Below are positions 1 to 10,421 of a DNA stretch of 64,000 nt, one piece after another. A model generated the notes under the pieces. That model was not told the DNA's origin. It made no database searches and saw only the letters and a list, made by a program, of their open reading frames with translations. The stretch is from Aplectana chamaeleonis (lineage: Eukaryota > Nematoda > Chromadorea > Rhabditida > Cosmocercidae). Position 1 is the first letter of the stretch. Each line of letters begins with the position of its first letter. The DNA lies in assembly GCA_029168955.1 (NCBI GenBank), contig JAPDOI010000136.1:62001-126000 (forward strand), in the 5' to 3' direction. Made by a program: the position numbers and the translations under genes.

Positions 1-206
1 AACCCCTCCCAGGGATGAAAAATTTTTATCACCAAGATTTTTACGGACCCTGTCCCGATGCAGCTTCAGCTAAAAAATAGTATTCTGAATTTTCATTATT
101 GTCACAGTCAACTTCAATCTGCCTCGCTTCGCTTAAGTCACATAATTTTATTTTTTCCTAATTTTTCTGCGTTAATATTTTTGTCAATAGGCGTCAAGTA
201 GTAGAG

Positions 207-724
207 ATGACTTACTTCTTCTCCACAAGATATCGGCGAACCCTACGATATCGGCGAACCGAGTTCGATTTACACTTATGTTATAAAATCGTTAACGGTC
301 TTTGCGACATCCCATTTGAGACCCATTTGAGAGTGTTTTCGTGTTCACCATTCGCTGTACTCGCTCCCGCCAGCACGCTTTTCAGCTCGCACGTAGATTT
401 AGGTCGAAGTCCAACGTGCTGCATTCCTTTGCATTTAGAGTCATCCCAGTTTGGAACAAATTACCTTCAGAGATCGTTGAGGCCGCGCAGTTTCCGATTT
501 TCAAAAGCAGGCTATCCCATTTCAACCTCAGGTCATTGCATGGGGTCGATGGCCGTGCTTTCTGCTAAAGCTTTACATTCAGGGTGCTCTTATTCGTACG
601 AGTGTTTTCTTTGCCTACAATTTTGTTTGCCTGCATGTCCAGTCTGTCTTGTTCAAACCTATCTCACATACATTTTGTATGTTTCTTTGTCGCCAGATAA
701 AGCTATTGAATTGAATTGAATTGA
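207..724 (+). mobile_element. 3' end of a CR1/Jockey-like LINE, decayed
   Basis: The sequence encodes the C-terminal tail of a LINE reverse transcriptase in two frames. The first frame has DLHLCYKIVNGLCDIPFETH; a frameshift near 340 moves into a frame with RVIPVWNKLPSEIVEAA, the typical C-terminal 'FRVIxVWNxLP' block of CR1/Jockey-like polyproteins, ending at a TAA at 566-568. The element ends in a short (TTGAA)n tail at about 702-724, as expected for target-primed insertion. A 22-bp tandem duplication with core GATATCGGCGAACC lies at 232-262. No endonuclease or RT core is present, so this is a 5'-truncated dead copy. Clade assignment is from motif recognition only. Positions 1-206 and 725-1012 show nothing I can identify. 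Confidence 0.75.
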
Positions 725-1489
725 AAAGATCCTGTTTGGCGTAGATTTCGGTCTTAAACCTGAGGACCTTGTGACAACGAGAGAGTCAACCACTAGGGGT
801 GGCCCCATCAAACTCCACCGTTACACATCTAACCTCAACTGCAGGCGTCACTTTTTCATCAACAGAACAATACCCATTTTTGGGAAAAAACGAGATGAGA
901 ACCTCGGTAGAAATCATTCCATTCCTTCCAACTTTACGTCATTCAAAAATTTCATTCGAGAAAAATTTGAGCTGGCTGATCGAACAAGTAGCCCTTCCTG
1001 ACTGGCTGGATAGCTTTTGATGATGTTACGTAAATCTACATCACTTCGCCTCCGTCGGGGGCGCGCGCTCGCGTTGCGGCGTAGCATTGGAGCGCTTTTT
1101 CTCACAATCCACTGCACTTCCTCGCTCATACACTATGCAAGCTAGGTGAATTGCGATATTTAGTGTATGTTAGGGTTACATTAGCCTCCAAGAGGCTCGG
1201 ATAACTGTAGTGTGAGGAAAAACGTCACTCAAAAACGCGGTTCTCGCAAAAATTCTAATAAAAGGGAATTGGTGGAACTTCAAGTGGATTCGGTATACTA
1301 ATTGCAACACGTGTTCTTTCACAGATTCTGCACTGCAAGATGAATGCATAAGAAGTGGGTGCTCCAATATTCATCTGTCAGTTGTCGTCTAACAACATCG
1401 TTTCCAATTTTTTCAGGGTAATCTACGAGCCAGAAAGAATATTCTACAATATAGAAGTGTAAAACACAAAGAATTTGGTTTTTTGTGAG

Positions 1490-2202
1490 TCATACGGCAC
1501 TGGACGGTCCAGCTCCGTCACTGGGTGACCTGCGCCTCATCTCCTGTAATTGCTCATGTAGATCCTTGAATTTGCCAGGCTTCGCTCTGTTTTTCTTCAG
1601 TTTTCCTCGCTGAATATATTCTATATCTTCCATTACCGCATAGGAGAAAAACTATTCCCTATTTGCACTTACAGTATGCAGCTTCGCCATCTGAAGACGT
1701 GGCTTTGCTCGTATGTTTGTCAATTCCGGACGAAGTGCCAGCTGAACCTCTTGCCTTGCAGACCTAGCCATGGCTGCAGTGAGTTTCGTTTGTTCGAGGA
1801 GCTCGTTCAGCTTCTCAAGAGCTTCGTCAGTGTTTTCTCTAGCCAGTGCCTTTGCCGTAACTTCAAAACTTCTGCGTAATTCTGAAATACTCACAATTAG
1901 CGTTTTTAAAATATTTTTTTTTACCTTTGTCGGAAGTTTTCGAAAAAAAAAAGGGAAATTCTTTACATACGCTTGCGATTGCGTGTAGAGCCTGGTAACA
2001 GAGCTCCCTTGTCTTTTGGATTATAGTCCTGTGGACGACCGCAAGCTCCATCTTCTGTGTGTCTCTCTTGACAATGAACGGCTAATACCTCTTGACAAAT
2101 AGTGATCAGCGTCAGCCATATTAGAAGAATTATGTTCCTCGTAACAGCCGGCTGTTTCGAAAGAGGACTAACATACTTCCTACAGCGCGGGAAATTGTTC
2201 AA
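1490..2202 (-). CDS. Three-exon gene for putative secreted helix-rich protein, 5' end unresolved
   Basis: Three minus-strand exons join in one frame: exon 1 2202(or upstream)-1971, exon 2 1881-1673, exon 3 1609-1490. Junctions are AAGC|GTATGTAAAG ... TATTTCAG|AATTACG (89-bp intron, phase 1) and CATACT|GTAAGTGC ... ATATTCAG|CGAGG (63-bp intron, phase 0), ending at TGA 1492-1490. Exon 1 encodes a hydrophobic stretch (NIILLIWLTLITICQEVLA) resembling a signal peptide, then a Cys-containing segment and a basic RNRKR run. Exon 2 is Ala/Leu/Glu-rich and probably helical or coiled coil. Exon 3 is Lys/Arg-rich with an SPSDGAGPSSAV tail. The exon 1 frame has no ATG before its upstream TGA (2223-2221), so a start exon is missing or not recognised. 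I do not recognise the family. The gene lies wholly between the arms of the 1022-4058 element. Confidence 0.6.
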
Positions 2203-2492
2203 AGTCGATTTGGCTCGCCTTCACTGAGTTTCGAAATGTTCTGCGCTAGTAGAGGTGAACTGGGTTTGAGTTCGATAATCTGGACAACTTTGTTAGAGAA
2301 ATAAGAGAGGAATTGTGTTCTATGGAGAATATTTTCCTTTCAATAACTACTTAGCATACTTTCCCAATCACCACGCACACAGTTTTTCTGAGTAAAGCTG
2401 TAGCATTCAGTTTCTAAGCAGTATAGTGTGCTTGAAATGACCTGTTTCCGGGGATTAACGATATGTTAGTATCAGATTATAGGGTTGCATAT

Positions 2493-3214
2493 ATAGTCTA
2501 CAGCAGTGGAAGTAGGACCTGGTGAGGTTGAGGACTCGTCTTAACATACGGTAGTCTGTTAGGCATCTTTCATAGTCCTCGTCGCAAGCGCGGAACGAGC
2601 GGTGGACTATGAAATTTTTCACCGCGCGGGACGAGCGGAAAGCCACTATGAAATCTCCAGCGGCACCGCCATGGCGGAGTGGGTAAAAGTCGGGCCTCAA
2701 CTGGGACTCGTACAAAAATTCCTGGCTTGCATTCGCGTATGCGGTGGCGCAGGATAGTCCCAGAAATATTTATGTTGGAGTGGACTCAAATCGAGAAGCA
2801 ATTATTGATCGAAACGGTAAAACCGCCACGGCGGTTTGGGCGGCACCGCTATGGCGGTGCTGATGGACTATAAAAGTTCATACCGCGCGTGCCGCGCGGT
2901 TAGAAATTTCATAGTCCACCGCCCCTACCGCGCGTCACGCGCGTGCCGCGCTTGCGGTGAGGACTATGAAAGATGCCTTAGTGGTATCACTCCATTTTTC
3001 GAAGCAGCTGTGATAGATCGGTGAGTCTATGTTTTCACCGATATGACTACATCTGTGGAAGCAATGAAAACAGGTGAAAATGTGAGAGTAGAAATGACAA
3101 CTCACCGACTAATCTCAGTTATTTCGAAAAAATGAGTGATAACACAATCAGACTACAGTATGTTAGGAAGAATCCGCAACCTCACCAGGTCCTACTTCCA
3201 TTGCTGTAGACTAT
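2493..3214. mobile_element. Palindromic TIR element (MITE-like), TA-flanked
   Basis: About 65-75 bp at 2493 onward (TATAGTCTACAGCAGTGGAA) recur in reverse complement ending at 3214, with a few mismatches. A second, inner pair of inverted segments is built on AGGCATCTTTCATAGTCCTC (2561-2580) and its complement near 2964-2980, with GC-rich CGCGCGG-type runs between. The ends can be parsed as TAGTCTACAG...CTGTAGACTA flanked by TA, which would fit a Tc1/mariner-type MITE, but the palindromic end makes the exact TSD ambiguous. No transposase is encoded. It lies inside the larger 1022-4058 element, immediately upstream of the spliced gene. Confidence 0.65.
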
Positions 3215-3403
3215 AAGTATTTCAAATGCAAAAGCGAACAGGCTCCTGTGCTCAGTTGGTATTGATTCTGAAAACCTATTTCTTGGAACCCATTTTAGCA
3301 AAAATACCGTCTATTCGACTCTTCTAAAATGCTTGGATTATTCGACAACGACACTGGTGCTTCTCAAGCCAATTGCTGTTGTTGTTACTGCTCTACAGCT
3401 ACT

Positions 3404-3681
3404 ATGCTTATCTGGGCCAAATTCCGGTCCGCAATTGCGTCTCGACACGCTTTGCGGCCGCACGCTCCCGAGCCAGAAGAGCTTCCAGCGCCGCAGCCGC
3501 CGATCTGCTGACTCCAGGTGGGTTTCGGAAACTGGAAACTAAGAAAAATTGGAGAAAATTGTATAAAAAAGCCACATCGAGTCGGCTTTGGCGATGGAAA
3601 CCCGACCGACTCGAGCGCGTGCGGCCGCAAAGCGTGTCGAGACGCAATTACGGACCGGAATTTGGCCCAGATAAGCACAGT
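3404..3681. repeat. Inverted repeat with ~62-bp arms
   Basis: The segment 3404-3465 (TGCTTATCTGGGCCAAATTC onward, through TTTGCGGCCGCACGC) is repeated in reverse complement at about 3618-3681 with one or two mismatches; the loop is about 150 bp. The predicted foldback looks like another small non-autonomous TIR element nested in the Mutator-like element. No clear TSD was found. Confidence 0.6.
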
Positions 3682-4158
3682 ACTAGACTACAGATGAGAG
3701 ATGAATATTAGAGCACCACCTCCTTATGCAATCGTACTGTGATGAACAATGTGTGAAGAAACACGTGTATTGCAATTAGTATCCCGAACACGCTTGAAGT
3801 TTTATCAATTCCCTTTTCTTAGTATTTTTTTTGCGAGAATCGCGTCTTTAAGTGACGTTTACCCCAGCATAGTAGCAGGAAACGCTGTTTGGGAGCCGGT
3901 GTACTCCTCACATACACTAAATATCGCAATTCACCTAGCTGAAGTAGTGTACGGGCGAGGAACTGCACTCTACGGTGAGAAAGAGCGCTTCAATGCTACG
4001 CCGCGACGCGAGCGCGCGCCCCCGACGGAGGCGAGGTGATGTAGATTTACGTAACATCGCTTTTGATTCCTTTCTTTAGGTCGATTATTACAGCAATGCG
4101 CTTTTCTTTTCTGTTCCGCTATGTTGTTTTTTTCTAGTTTCCATGCTTTAAACTTCCT

Positions 4159-5071
4159 ATAGGGCCTTTCAGAGTGGCGTCGCAGAAAAATTCGCTGTCG
4201 CGGCGACGTGGTGAGAGATGGGGGGTGTTACGCAGCGCAAACCGTGCCGCGCGACGGAGCGAATGTCGCGCTTTCAGAGTGGGAGCGACGGCGCGAGCTG
4301 CGACGTGTTGCGACGTTTTGCGAGGCAAATGGTCTCGACCATTTTGTCGCTGTCGCTATTTGTCGCTGTAGTTTTTTCATCTTAGTCCCTGTTCCTTCGT
4401 TACTATCTCGTATTAGTTAGTGTTCCTTCGTTACTATTTGCCCATTAACTCTCTGTAGAATAATTTTTTGACTATTTTACTAGATGTTTGCCATCCAGGA
4501 TAAATTTCGTCAAGGTATTTTATTGTTTATCCACGATTTATCTCCTCATGTCACTTGATTTGTCTTCCAGAATTTAATTCGTCATGGCGTTTAATAATTT
4601 TTTGTTGTGGACACCATGCTTGTTATGCAAATCTTTTCAGTTGAAGGTGATTCTACTGATGGTAGTGTCTCCTGGTATATTATTCGAAACCTATAACTCG
4701 TTTTTGTTGATCGATTCCAGAGTGTCTGAGATTGCAGAACACGCGAGGGATGGCACGCCAATATGTTTAACATCCGCATGGATGCTGAAGAGACTTTGTG
4801 TTCTCCATTGGAGGTTGGCGCAATCTTGGTGCAGCTATGTTATAGCATATGGCACGGAGTTTGCGCCAGCCTTCAACAATGAACGCGAAGTCTCTTCAGG
4901 AGCCATGCCGGCGTTATGTGCTCTGATCAAACTTAAAGGGCAGCGAAGAAATAAGAGACGTTGAGAAAGAAATATGACGCGGCGGCAATCGATAGGCCAC
5001 GCCTTTTTTCACTCGCTCTGAGGAGCGATGACGCGAATTCCGCAGCGACGCCACTCTGAAAGGCCCTTATG
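4159..5071. mobile_element. TIR element with AGGGCCTTTCAGAGTGGCGT ends
   Basis: The 23-bp end AGGGCCTTTCAGAGTGGCGT(CGC) at 4159-4181 is present in perfect reverse complement at about 5049-5071. The bases TAT flank both ends, compatible with a 3-bp duplication (as in Harbinger-type elements) but too short to prove it. The 913-bp interior has GC-rich CGCGACG-type repeats at 4190-4320 and one 126-codon ORF. I see no transposase motif. Confidence 0.6.
4584..4964 (+). CDS. Hypothetical 126-aa ORF inside TIR element
   Basis: An ATG-initiated open frame of 126 codons inside the 4159-5071 element. The first third is hydrophobic (FLLWTPCLLC, VILLMVVSPGILF) and the C-terminus is basic (KLKGQRRNKRR). 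I do not recognise it. The reading frame could be fortuitous: no splice pattern or homologous second copy supports it. Confidence 0.2.
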   Translation: MAFNNFLLWTPCLLCKSFQLKVILLMVVSPGILFETYNSFLLIDSRVSEIAEHARDGTPICLTSAWMLKRLCVLHWRLAQSWCSYVIAYGTEFAPAFNNEREVSSGAMPALCALIKLKGQRRNKRR

Positions 5072-5131
5072 GTTCATTCGTATTTCGCGGTCGTTTTGAA
5101 CATTGTTTTTGACTACATAGGCTTGCCTATG

Positions 5132-5242
<111 letters not shown>

Positions 5243-5360
5243 AGTAGAACGAATAGCGCCTATCCCCAAAAAACAAGATTTTTTCTTAAATATCCTACAA
5301 AAATGAAAAAAAAGTTTACCAGTTTTTCCAAAAATTTTACGAACCCTTCCAGAATTTCAT

Positions 5361-5416
5361 TTTTACCTCCGAATATCTACGGCAAAACCTCCGTTTCATA
5401 TTCATTCGTGAGCGGG
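5361..5416 (+). repeat. Dispersed repeat, second copy at 6674-6733
   Basis: The ~56-bp block containing CTACGGCAAAACCTCCGTTT followed by CATATTCATTC recurs at 6674-6733 with about four differences. The second copy abuts the 127-bp repeat at 6551-6677. Confidence 0.7.
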
Positions 5417-6550
5417 TGAAGGCTTTATTCGACAGTGTCTTATTTACATGTATCATAGCACTGAGCATTCAATCATACGGCATGTACAACATCCAAGAAC
5501 TGCAAACAAAACGAACACCGCATTACATTTAATACCAAATCTTGACGAAACTCCATTCAGCATTGAAAATGGAACTATTAGGAACAATGGAAGCTAAGAC
5601 ATAACGGATGACGATCCTGGAGCAGACAACGAATATCCTTACAGACCTGATGAGCACAACACGTTAAACGAAAAAGAACACAACTTCAAATGGCTAACAA
5701 CTAGATTCCCCACCGTGGGCATCTGGGCAACACTGAACAAATTAGAACTGTTGAATCACAACAGAAATTAAAAAGACTTGATGTATTTCAAAACAAATTA
5801 AACAACATGATAATCTATGGTTACGTCTTACCAAGTTTCGAGAATTGAAGAAGATACATATAAAGATTGGGGTGGACCTAATTAACCACATATGTATTAA
5901 AAATCAGATGAACCAGATCAATTACAAAGACGAAGGACAACGTTCCGATATCAAGTTAGCGCAGCTAAGATCGGTCGAGAGAAACAGCTCCTCTGCGCGA
6001 CATAGAATGCAAGGAGATTCAACAGAAGGAGAACTGGTACGCCATTTTTCTGTCGACAGTTATTCTGTAACGAAGTAAACCACACTGATTTCCACTTGTG
6101 ATCCTTCAGTACAACCTGGAGCCCAGGTGTAATCGTTGCTTCCGTCAGAGAAGTGCCCTGTTTCTGGAAAAACCTGAAAACCAACCCCAACGATATTGAG
6201 CACCCGGAAAATAATGGCATAGGAAGCGATGCTGTTGATTCTAGGGAACGAAACTTTCTTAGCTGGATGATCCTGTGAAAACCTTGCTATGCGTTCCATT
6301 AAGTGTGTAAGCTGCTAACAGGCGACTTTGGAGGACTATGAAGCGGGGGAAACACGGAGTAGGGCATCCAGCGGTCGTACCATGGAGTTTGAATAAAGGT
6401 TAGATAGATAGGTTTACTGCTGATTACCGGAAGACTACAAAATTACTCCATAGAAATGTCAGGATCATAAAATCGATGTGGGCAGAGCCTATGTAACACC
6501 TGGGATATATACACCGACGCAAAAACCAATCTATGGGCGGGCCGGGCTGG
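5417..6550. other. Intergenic stretch without identifiable gene
   Basis: No domain-bearing ORF is visible. A minus-strand ATG ORF at 6299-6060 (79 codons, containing FQVFPETGHFSDGSNDYTW) looks somewhat protein-like and is preceded by GTTTTCACAG, but I cannot connect it to other exons, so I do not call it a gene. Confidence 0.5.
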
Positions 6551-6677
6551 CGACACAACGTCGAAAAGCCGGAATGGGGATTCGCCCCTTGCGAAATTCT
6601 ATCCCACTCGTACGCGACGCACTGCCGCGTCGCATGGCGCTAGAGCGCCCCTGCGCTCGCAATGAATACGAAACTCC
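6551..6677 (+). repeat. 127-bp dispersed GC-rich repeat, copy 1
   Basis: Almost identical to 10170-10296 in the same orientation. It contains internal dyads built on GCGACGC...GCGTCGC and GGCGCTAGAGCGCC, so the transcript would fold. No coding role is apparent. The near identity of the copies indicates a recent common source. Confidence 0.85.
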
Positions 6678-7022
6678 ATTTTTACCTCCGATAATCTACG
6701 GCAAAACCTCCGTTTCATATTCATTCACGAGCGGAACATTGAAGCCCGGAGGGGGTCGGAGCATGCCTAAGCTCGAAACATGTGCTGAGACATGCTAATC
6801 GGAGCGCTTCGAAGAACTCCCGCGACCTACCCTAGTGGGTAAGCCGATGCATATGCCATTACAAATACTCAGATCACCGATGTAGGAGAATAAGAAAAAA
6901 ATAGGCACCAGACAACAATGCTCTCTTGCGAACTTTTGGAGCCATCGGGATTGCAAAAAGAGATATGAAACGCTCAAGCTTAGCCAGTGGCTACGAGCAC
7001 TAACAGACAGCTGATAGGTTAC
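6678..7022. other. Short intergenic stretch, nothing recognised
   Basis: Apart from the tail of the dispersed repeat (to 6733), no gene, repeat or RNA was recognised. Confidence 0.5.
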
Positions 7023-7589
7023 TCATCCGCTAACTGCGGAAATAAATCGAAGCGTTTGATCCTGAATAGCGCAATGGTCAGACAAGAATACTCGAATCCG
7101 TCTGGACGAACAAGAAAATGGGCAGTCAAACTGAACAATGAATTTGCGCTTACTCACTACTCGAGTAATCTGGTTATCCAATGGCAGCAGGTGTGCACCC
7201 GTGCGGCTCAAACCTAAAATACAGGGAGAAAAACTCGAATACCAGCGACATGGTTGTCTAACCAATGAGTGAGATTTCTCTACATTATACACGTACCCTG
7301 GCTCCATAGATTGCCGAGGGTTACATGCAACAAAGACAATAGACAATACTTTGTCGACTACAGAAGCGTTTCTAAAAGAAATTGGCCATACTTCATTACC
7401 GCTACCGAAATATTCAACTACGAGAGGAAAATCGTGTCTGTAGTTCATAGTGTAATACATATTCCTTAAACACCTCAGGAAGCTATGCTTCGGAAAGACC
7501 CATGACAGGGAAGAAAACAATAAATGGCTTGAGCCGTTCGTGAACTCTGTTGAATTGCTGCTCGGAATCGTAGCCGACGGCTTGCACAT
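7023..7589 (-). CDS. Hypothetical 188-aa ORF, unrecognised
   Basis: An uninterrupted ATG-started frame of 188 codons, the longest non-transposon open frame outside the satellite. Composition is Ser/Arg/Phe-rich with no signal peptide, membrane segment, domain or motif I recognise. No splice sites or flanking exons support it. It may be a remnant coding region or chance. Confidence 0.2.
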   Translation of the reverse strand: MCKPSATIPSSNSTEFTNGSSHLLFSSLSWVFPKHSFLRCLRNMYYTMNYRHDFPLVVEYFGSGNEVWPISFRNASVVDKVLSIVFVACNPRQSMEPGYVYNVEKSHSLVRQPCRWYSSFSPCILGLSRTGAHLLPLDNQITRVVSKRKFIVQFDCPFSCSSRRIRVFLSDHCAIQDQTLRFISAVSG

Positions 7590-8740
7590 TTCAGTTACTC
7601 CATACGCATTCCAAGGCGACTTGCCTGACTTCCCGAGAGGCTAAGTATACATGTGCAAAATGCCTAGAGCTTGCAACTGGATGGGGGATGGATTGCAGTA
7701 TTAGTATCTCGATGGCGACTATTGTTTTTCGGAACGCTAAGCAATACCGCAAGCAGTAACCATGTAACCACCAATAACTCATATCCAAACATCACTACCC
7801 GCGCGGTGTTCTGAACGAAGTCAATTTTAGTGCATAACCGCGTAAACGGTATGCGAAACACCTAATAAGCAGATAATTTGAGACCAACGAATCACTCGGA
7901 CTTCTCAATGTGAAGCACGACGTTTTGCGGGCCGTTACCTGCTTGAAAACTTTCACGTCCGCCCCCCATCAGTACCTGCTTGGAATTGCACACCCGAGTA
8001 TGGATATGTCTGGACTACCATAGCTTAGCCCAAGAACTAGCAATGGTGCGTCAAACATTTCAGTTTGCTAACAGGAAATATGACTTCGTAATACGCTGAT
8101 GAATAAGGCTGCTAAGGCCGATTATCGATTCCCACCTGTACGTGTTCACTCAAAATTCTTTTTTTTTTTGAAGAATATCGCCGGAGCTATCAGAGAGGCA
8201 TTCGAGATAGCCACGAAACCGCAACGCAAGAAATCTCAGCGAGACGTGAACGAGGGAATTTCAAAACCCACTAATATTCTTATTTAGTCAAAAAGCCTAC
8301 ATAACAGACTTATGCGCAACATTACTTCAAATAGAACTTCGTTTTTAAATGGGCCTGGGACCAACCAATATTCAGTATAGGTGCAAAGTGTGCTGCACAA
8401 GCATTAGCAGATTCGGTGCTATAAAATCGTACCGATGCGCTACTTTCCCGACCACCAGTGTTTCAACGAGCCTAAGACTGTCTCAACCTATAGAAACACC
8501 AAAAATTCTCGCACCTAGAATGAAAATCTACTGTAGCTACGAGGGCCAAACTCTTTCGACAGTAAGGAACAGGTACAAACAGCCCCTAGATTGAGATAGA
8601 TGGCGCCAGGTTCATCATCAAAGCTTTCCAAAATTAATTAAACCCATCGACAGCACAAGGACTGTACATTCAACTCAAGCTACATCGATGTGAGGTGACA
8701 CTAATAACGGTAGTCAACTTCAAAATTCTAACTATCATCA
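7590..8740. other. Intergenic stretch without identifiable gene
   Basis: No recognisable gene. The 30-bp segment with CTTTCGACAGTAAGGAACAG at about 8550-8580 is duplicated at about 9235-9262, linking this stretch to the repeat block downstream. Confidence 0.5.
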
Positions 8741-9605
8741 AACATGTGTGCAGAATTCATCCGACTCCACGAGCCATCCGTATTTCACGGCGGGACGTGA
8801 AACTCTAATTCGATTAGACTAAAGTCGCACTGGTGTGCAGATAATCTCTGGTTCATTGATCAATTGGCATTTCCCAATGGGAAATTAAATCCTTATTCGT
8901 TTAGACAAACCACAATCCCGAAAGTGTGCAAATGCATACCAGGTATACCAGCAAACATCGAACCAGTGTGCAGATTCACTTTGGCTCCTCAAACCACTTA
9001 TCTTTTACGACAGGACTGAATCTTTCTATTCAGGATGCTAAACATCGCACCAGTGTGCAGCTTCACGTTGGCTCCTCAAACCACTAATCTCTCACGACGG
9101 GACGTGAATCTCTCTATTCAAGATACTAAGCATCGAACCAGGGTTCGGATTCACCATGGCTCCTCGAGCCATTGCTGTTTCACGACAGGACGTGAAGATT
9201 TTATTCAGAATACTATACATCGAACCATCGAACTCTTTCGACAGTAAGGAACAGGTACAAAGGATGATTGCTTCGGTGAAGATTTACCGAGCAGTTGAGG
9301 GAGAGCGGCGCTGGGGCTACGGTGGTGCAGTGCGATAAGGCGCTCCCCCGGAAAGGAAATATGCTGGTTCAATCTCACCCGGAGCCAAGCGTTTTGCGAT
9401 CAACTCAGCACCTTGTGTAATCACATCGAACCAGTGTTCGGATTCGCTTTGGCTACTCGAACCATTGCTGTTTCACGGCAGGACGTGAAGCTTTCCTATT
9501 CAGGGTAATAGTCATCGAACAAGTGTTCGGAAAACTGTCTTCAATCATTACTATTTCAAAACAGGGCGCGATAGTTAACTTCGAAAATACTAGACATCGC
9601 CATGT
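8741..9605 (+). repeat. Diverged tandem repeat block, ~90-95 bp units with a hairpin motif
   Basis: Units of the form CATCGAACCAGTGTGCGGAT-TCACTTTGGCTCCTCG...TTCACGRCRGGACGTGAA...TATTCAGGATACTA recur at about 8760, 8940, 9042, 9132, 9422 and 9516, with decreasing similarity outwards. Each well-preserved unit holds the dyad TTCACG-N6-CGTGAA. The run 9229-9418 interrupts the array. This looks like an old minisatellite. Confidence 0.75.
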
Positions 9606-10169
9606 CGGGAGGGTTCACTCTGGCCCATTGAACGACTAGAAGTAATCGACAGAATGAGAAACTCTCATTACTATACTAAATGTATCACAAGTACGGGGAT
9701 ACTCTACGCTACTCTAATCACAACTTGAAAGTCTCGACTCGTTTCAAGAGCCTCGCACAAAAGTGCAGTAGACCAATTTTTACGAAAGAAAAATCAATTT
9801 CGAAAGGCAAAGCACCAGTATAGCGCCACAAACCGTTCTCACTCCCGTATGTATGGAAACATTGAACTTCAATCGATTCTGGAACTTTTGCGCGGAAAAA
9901 TTAGAGCTATCAAGTTTTTTGGGAAGGCTGAGGAACTCCAAAATGTGGTAATACTTACAACATTCAGTAAACATGAATGGCATGCTATTTCTTCACACCT
10001 CTGTACTGCTTGTAAGAAAGATCTCTGAGAAAACGTAGACAGTGTGCTGACGGAAAGACGTTCAATACTACTGACTTCTGTTTGCAGTTCTTATCAACGA
10101 AAATACTACAAGAAGCACTCTTCCACCTCTACATGAACAAACTATTAGTAGAACTACGAAAAGCAACCG
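9606..10169. other. Intergenic stretch without identifiable gene
   Basis: AT-rich sequence; no gene, repeat or structured RNA recognised. Confidence 0.5.
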
Positions 10170-10296
10170 CGACACAACGTCGAAAAGCCGGAATGGGGAT
10201 TCGCCCCTTGCGAAATTCTATCCCACTCGTACGCGACGCACTGCCGCGTCGCATGGCGCTAGAGCGCCCCTGCGCTCGTAATGAATACGAAACTCC
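10170..10296 (+). repeat. 127-bp dispersed GC-rich repeat, copy 2
   Basis: Nearly identical to 6551-6677. It lies about 115 bp upstream of the splice acceptor of the first zinc-finger gene, where it could form part of the upstream region. Confidence 0.85.
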
Positions 10297-10421
10297 TTTT
10301 TTTTTCGAAAAAATTTCCAACTTTTTACGATCCCCCGTTGGGACCGGTCGCAACCCTGCCCAACCCTGACGAAGATCGATGGACCGTCATTTTGCTTTAC
10401 GTCTGATTTTAGGATCTCACA

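Larger units (their letters stand above)
1022..4058. mobile_element. Mutator-like TIR element (3.0 kb) carrying a spliced gene
   Basis: The arm at 1022 to about 1325 is repeated in reverse complement at about 3755-4058, beginning GATGTTACGTAAATCTACAT and remaining clearly alignable for about 300 bp despite substitutions and small indels. Directly outside the arms the same nine bases, GCTTTTGAT, occur at 1013-1021 and 4059-4067. Long TIRs plus a 9-bp TSD are the signature of Mutator-like elements (MULEs); this family assignment is inferred from structure because no transposase is visible. The interior holds a three-exon gene on the minus strand, a 722-bp palindromic element at 2493-3214 and a small inverted repeat at 3404-3681. 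It is therefore best read as a non-autonomous element that has captured a gene (Pack-MULE style), though the gene could instead belong to the element. Confidence 0.8.

Noticed and set aside
3373..3711. 112-codon open frame
   Set aside because: Lies within the 3404-3681 palindrome, which opens frames on both strands through GC-rich sequence.
4134..4420. Arg-rich open frames
   Set aside because: Overlapping frames on both strands in the GC-rich end of a TIR element; no domain or splice support.
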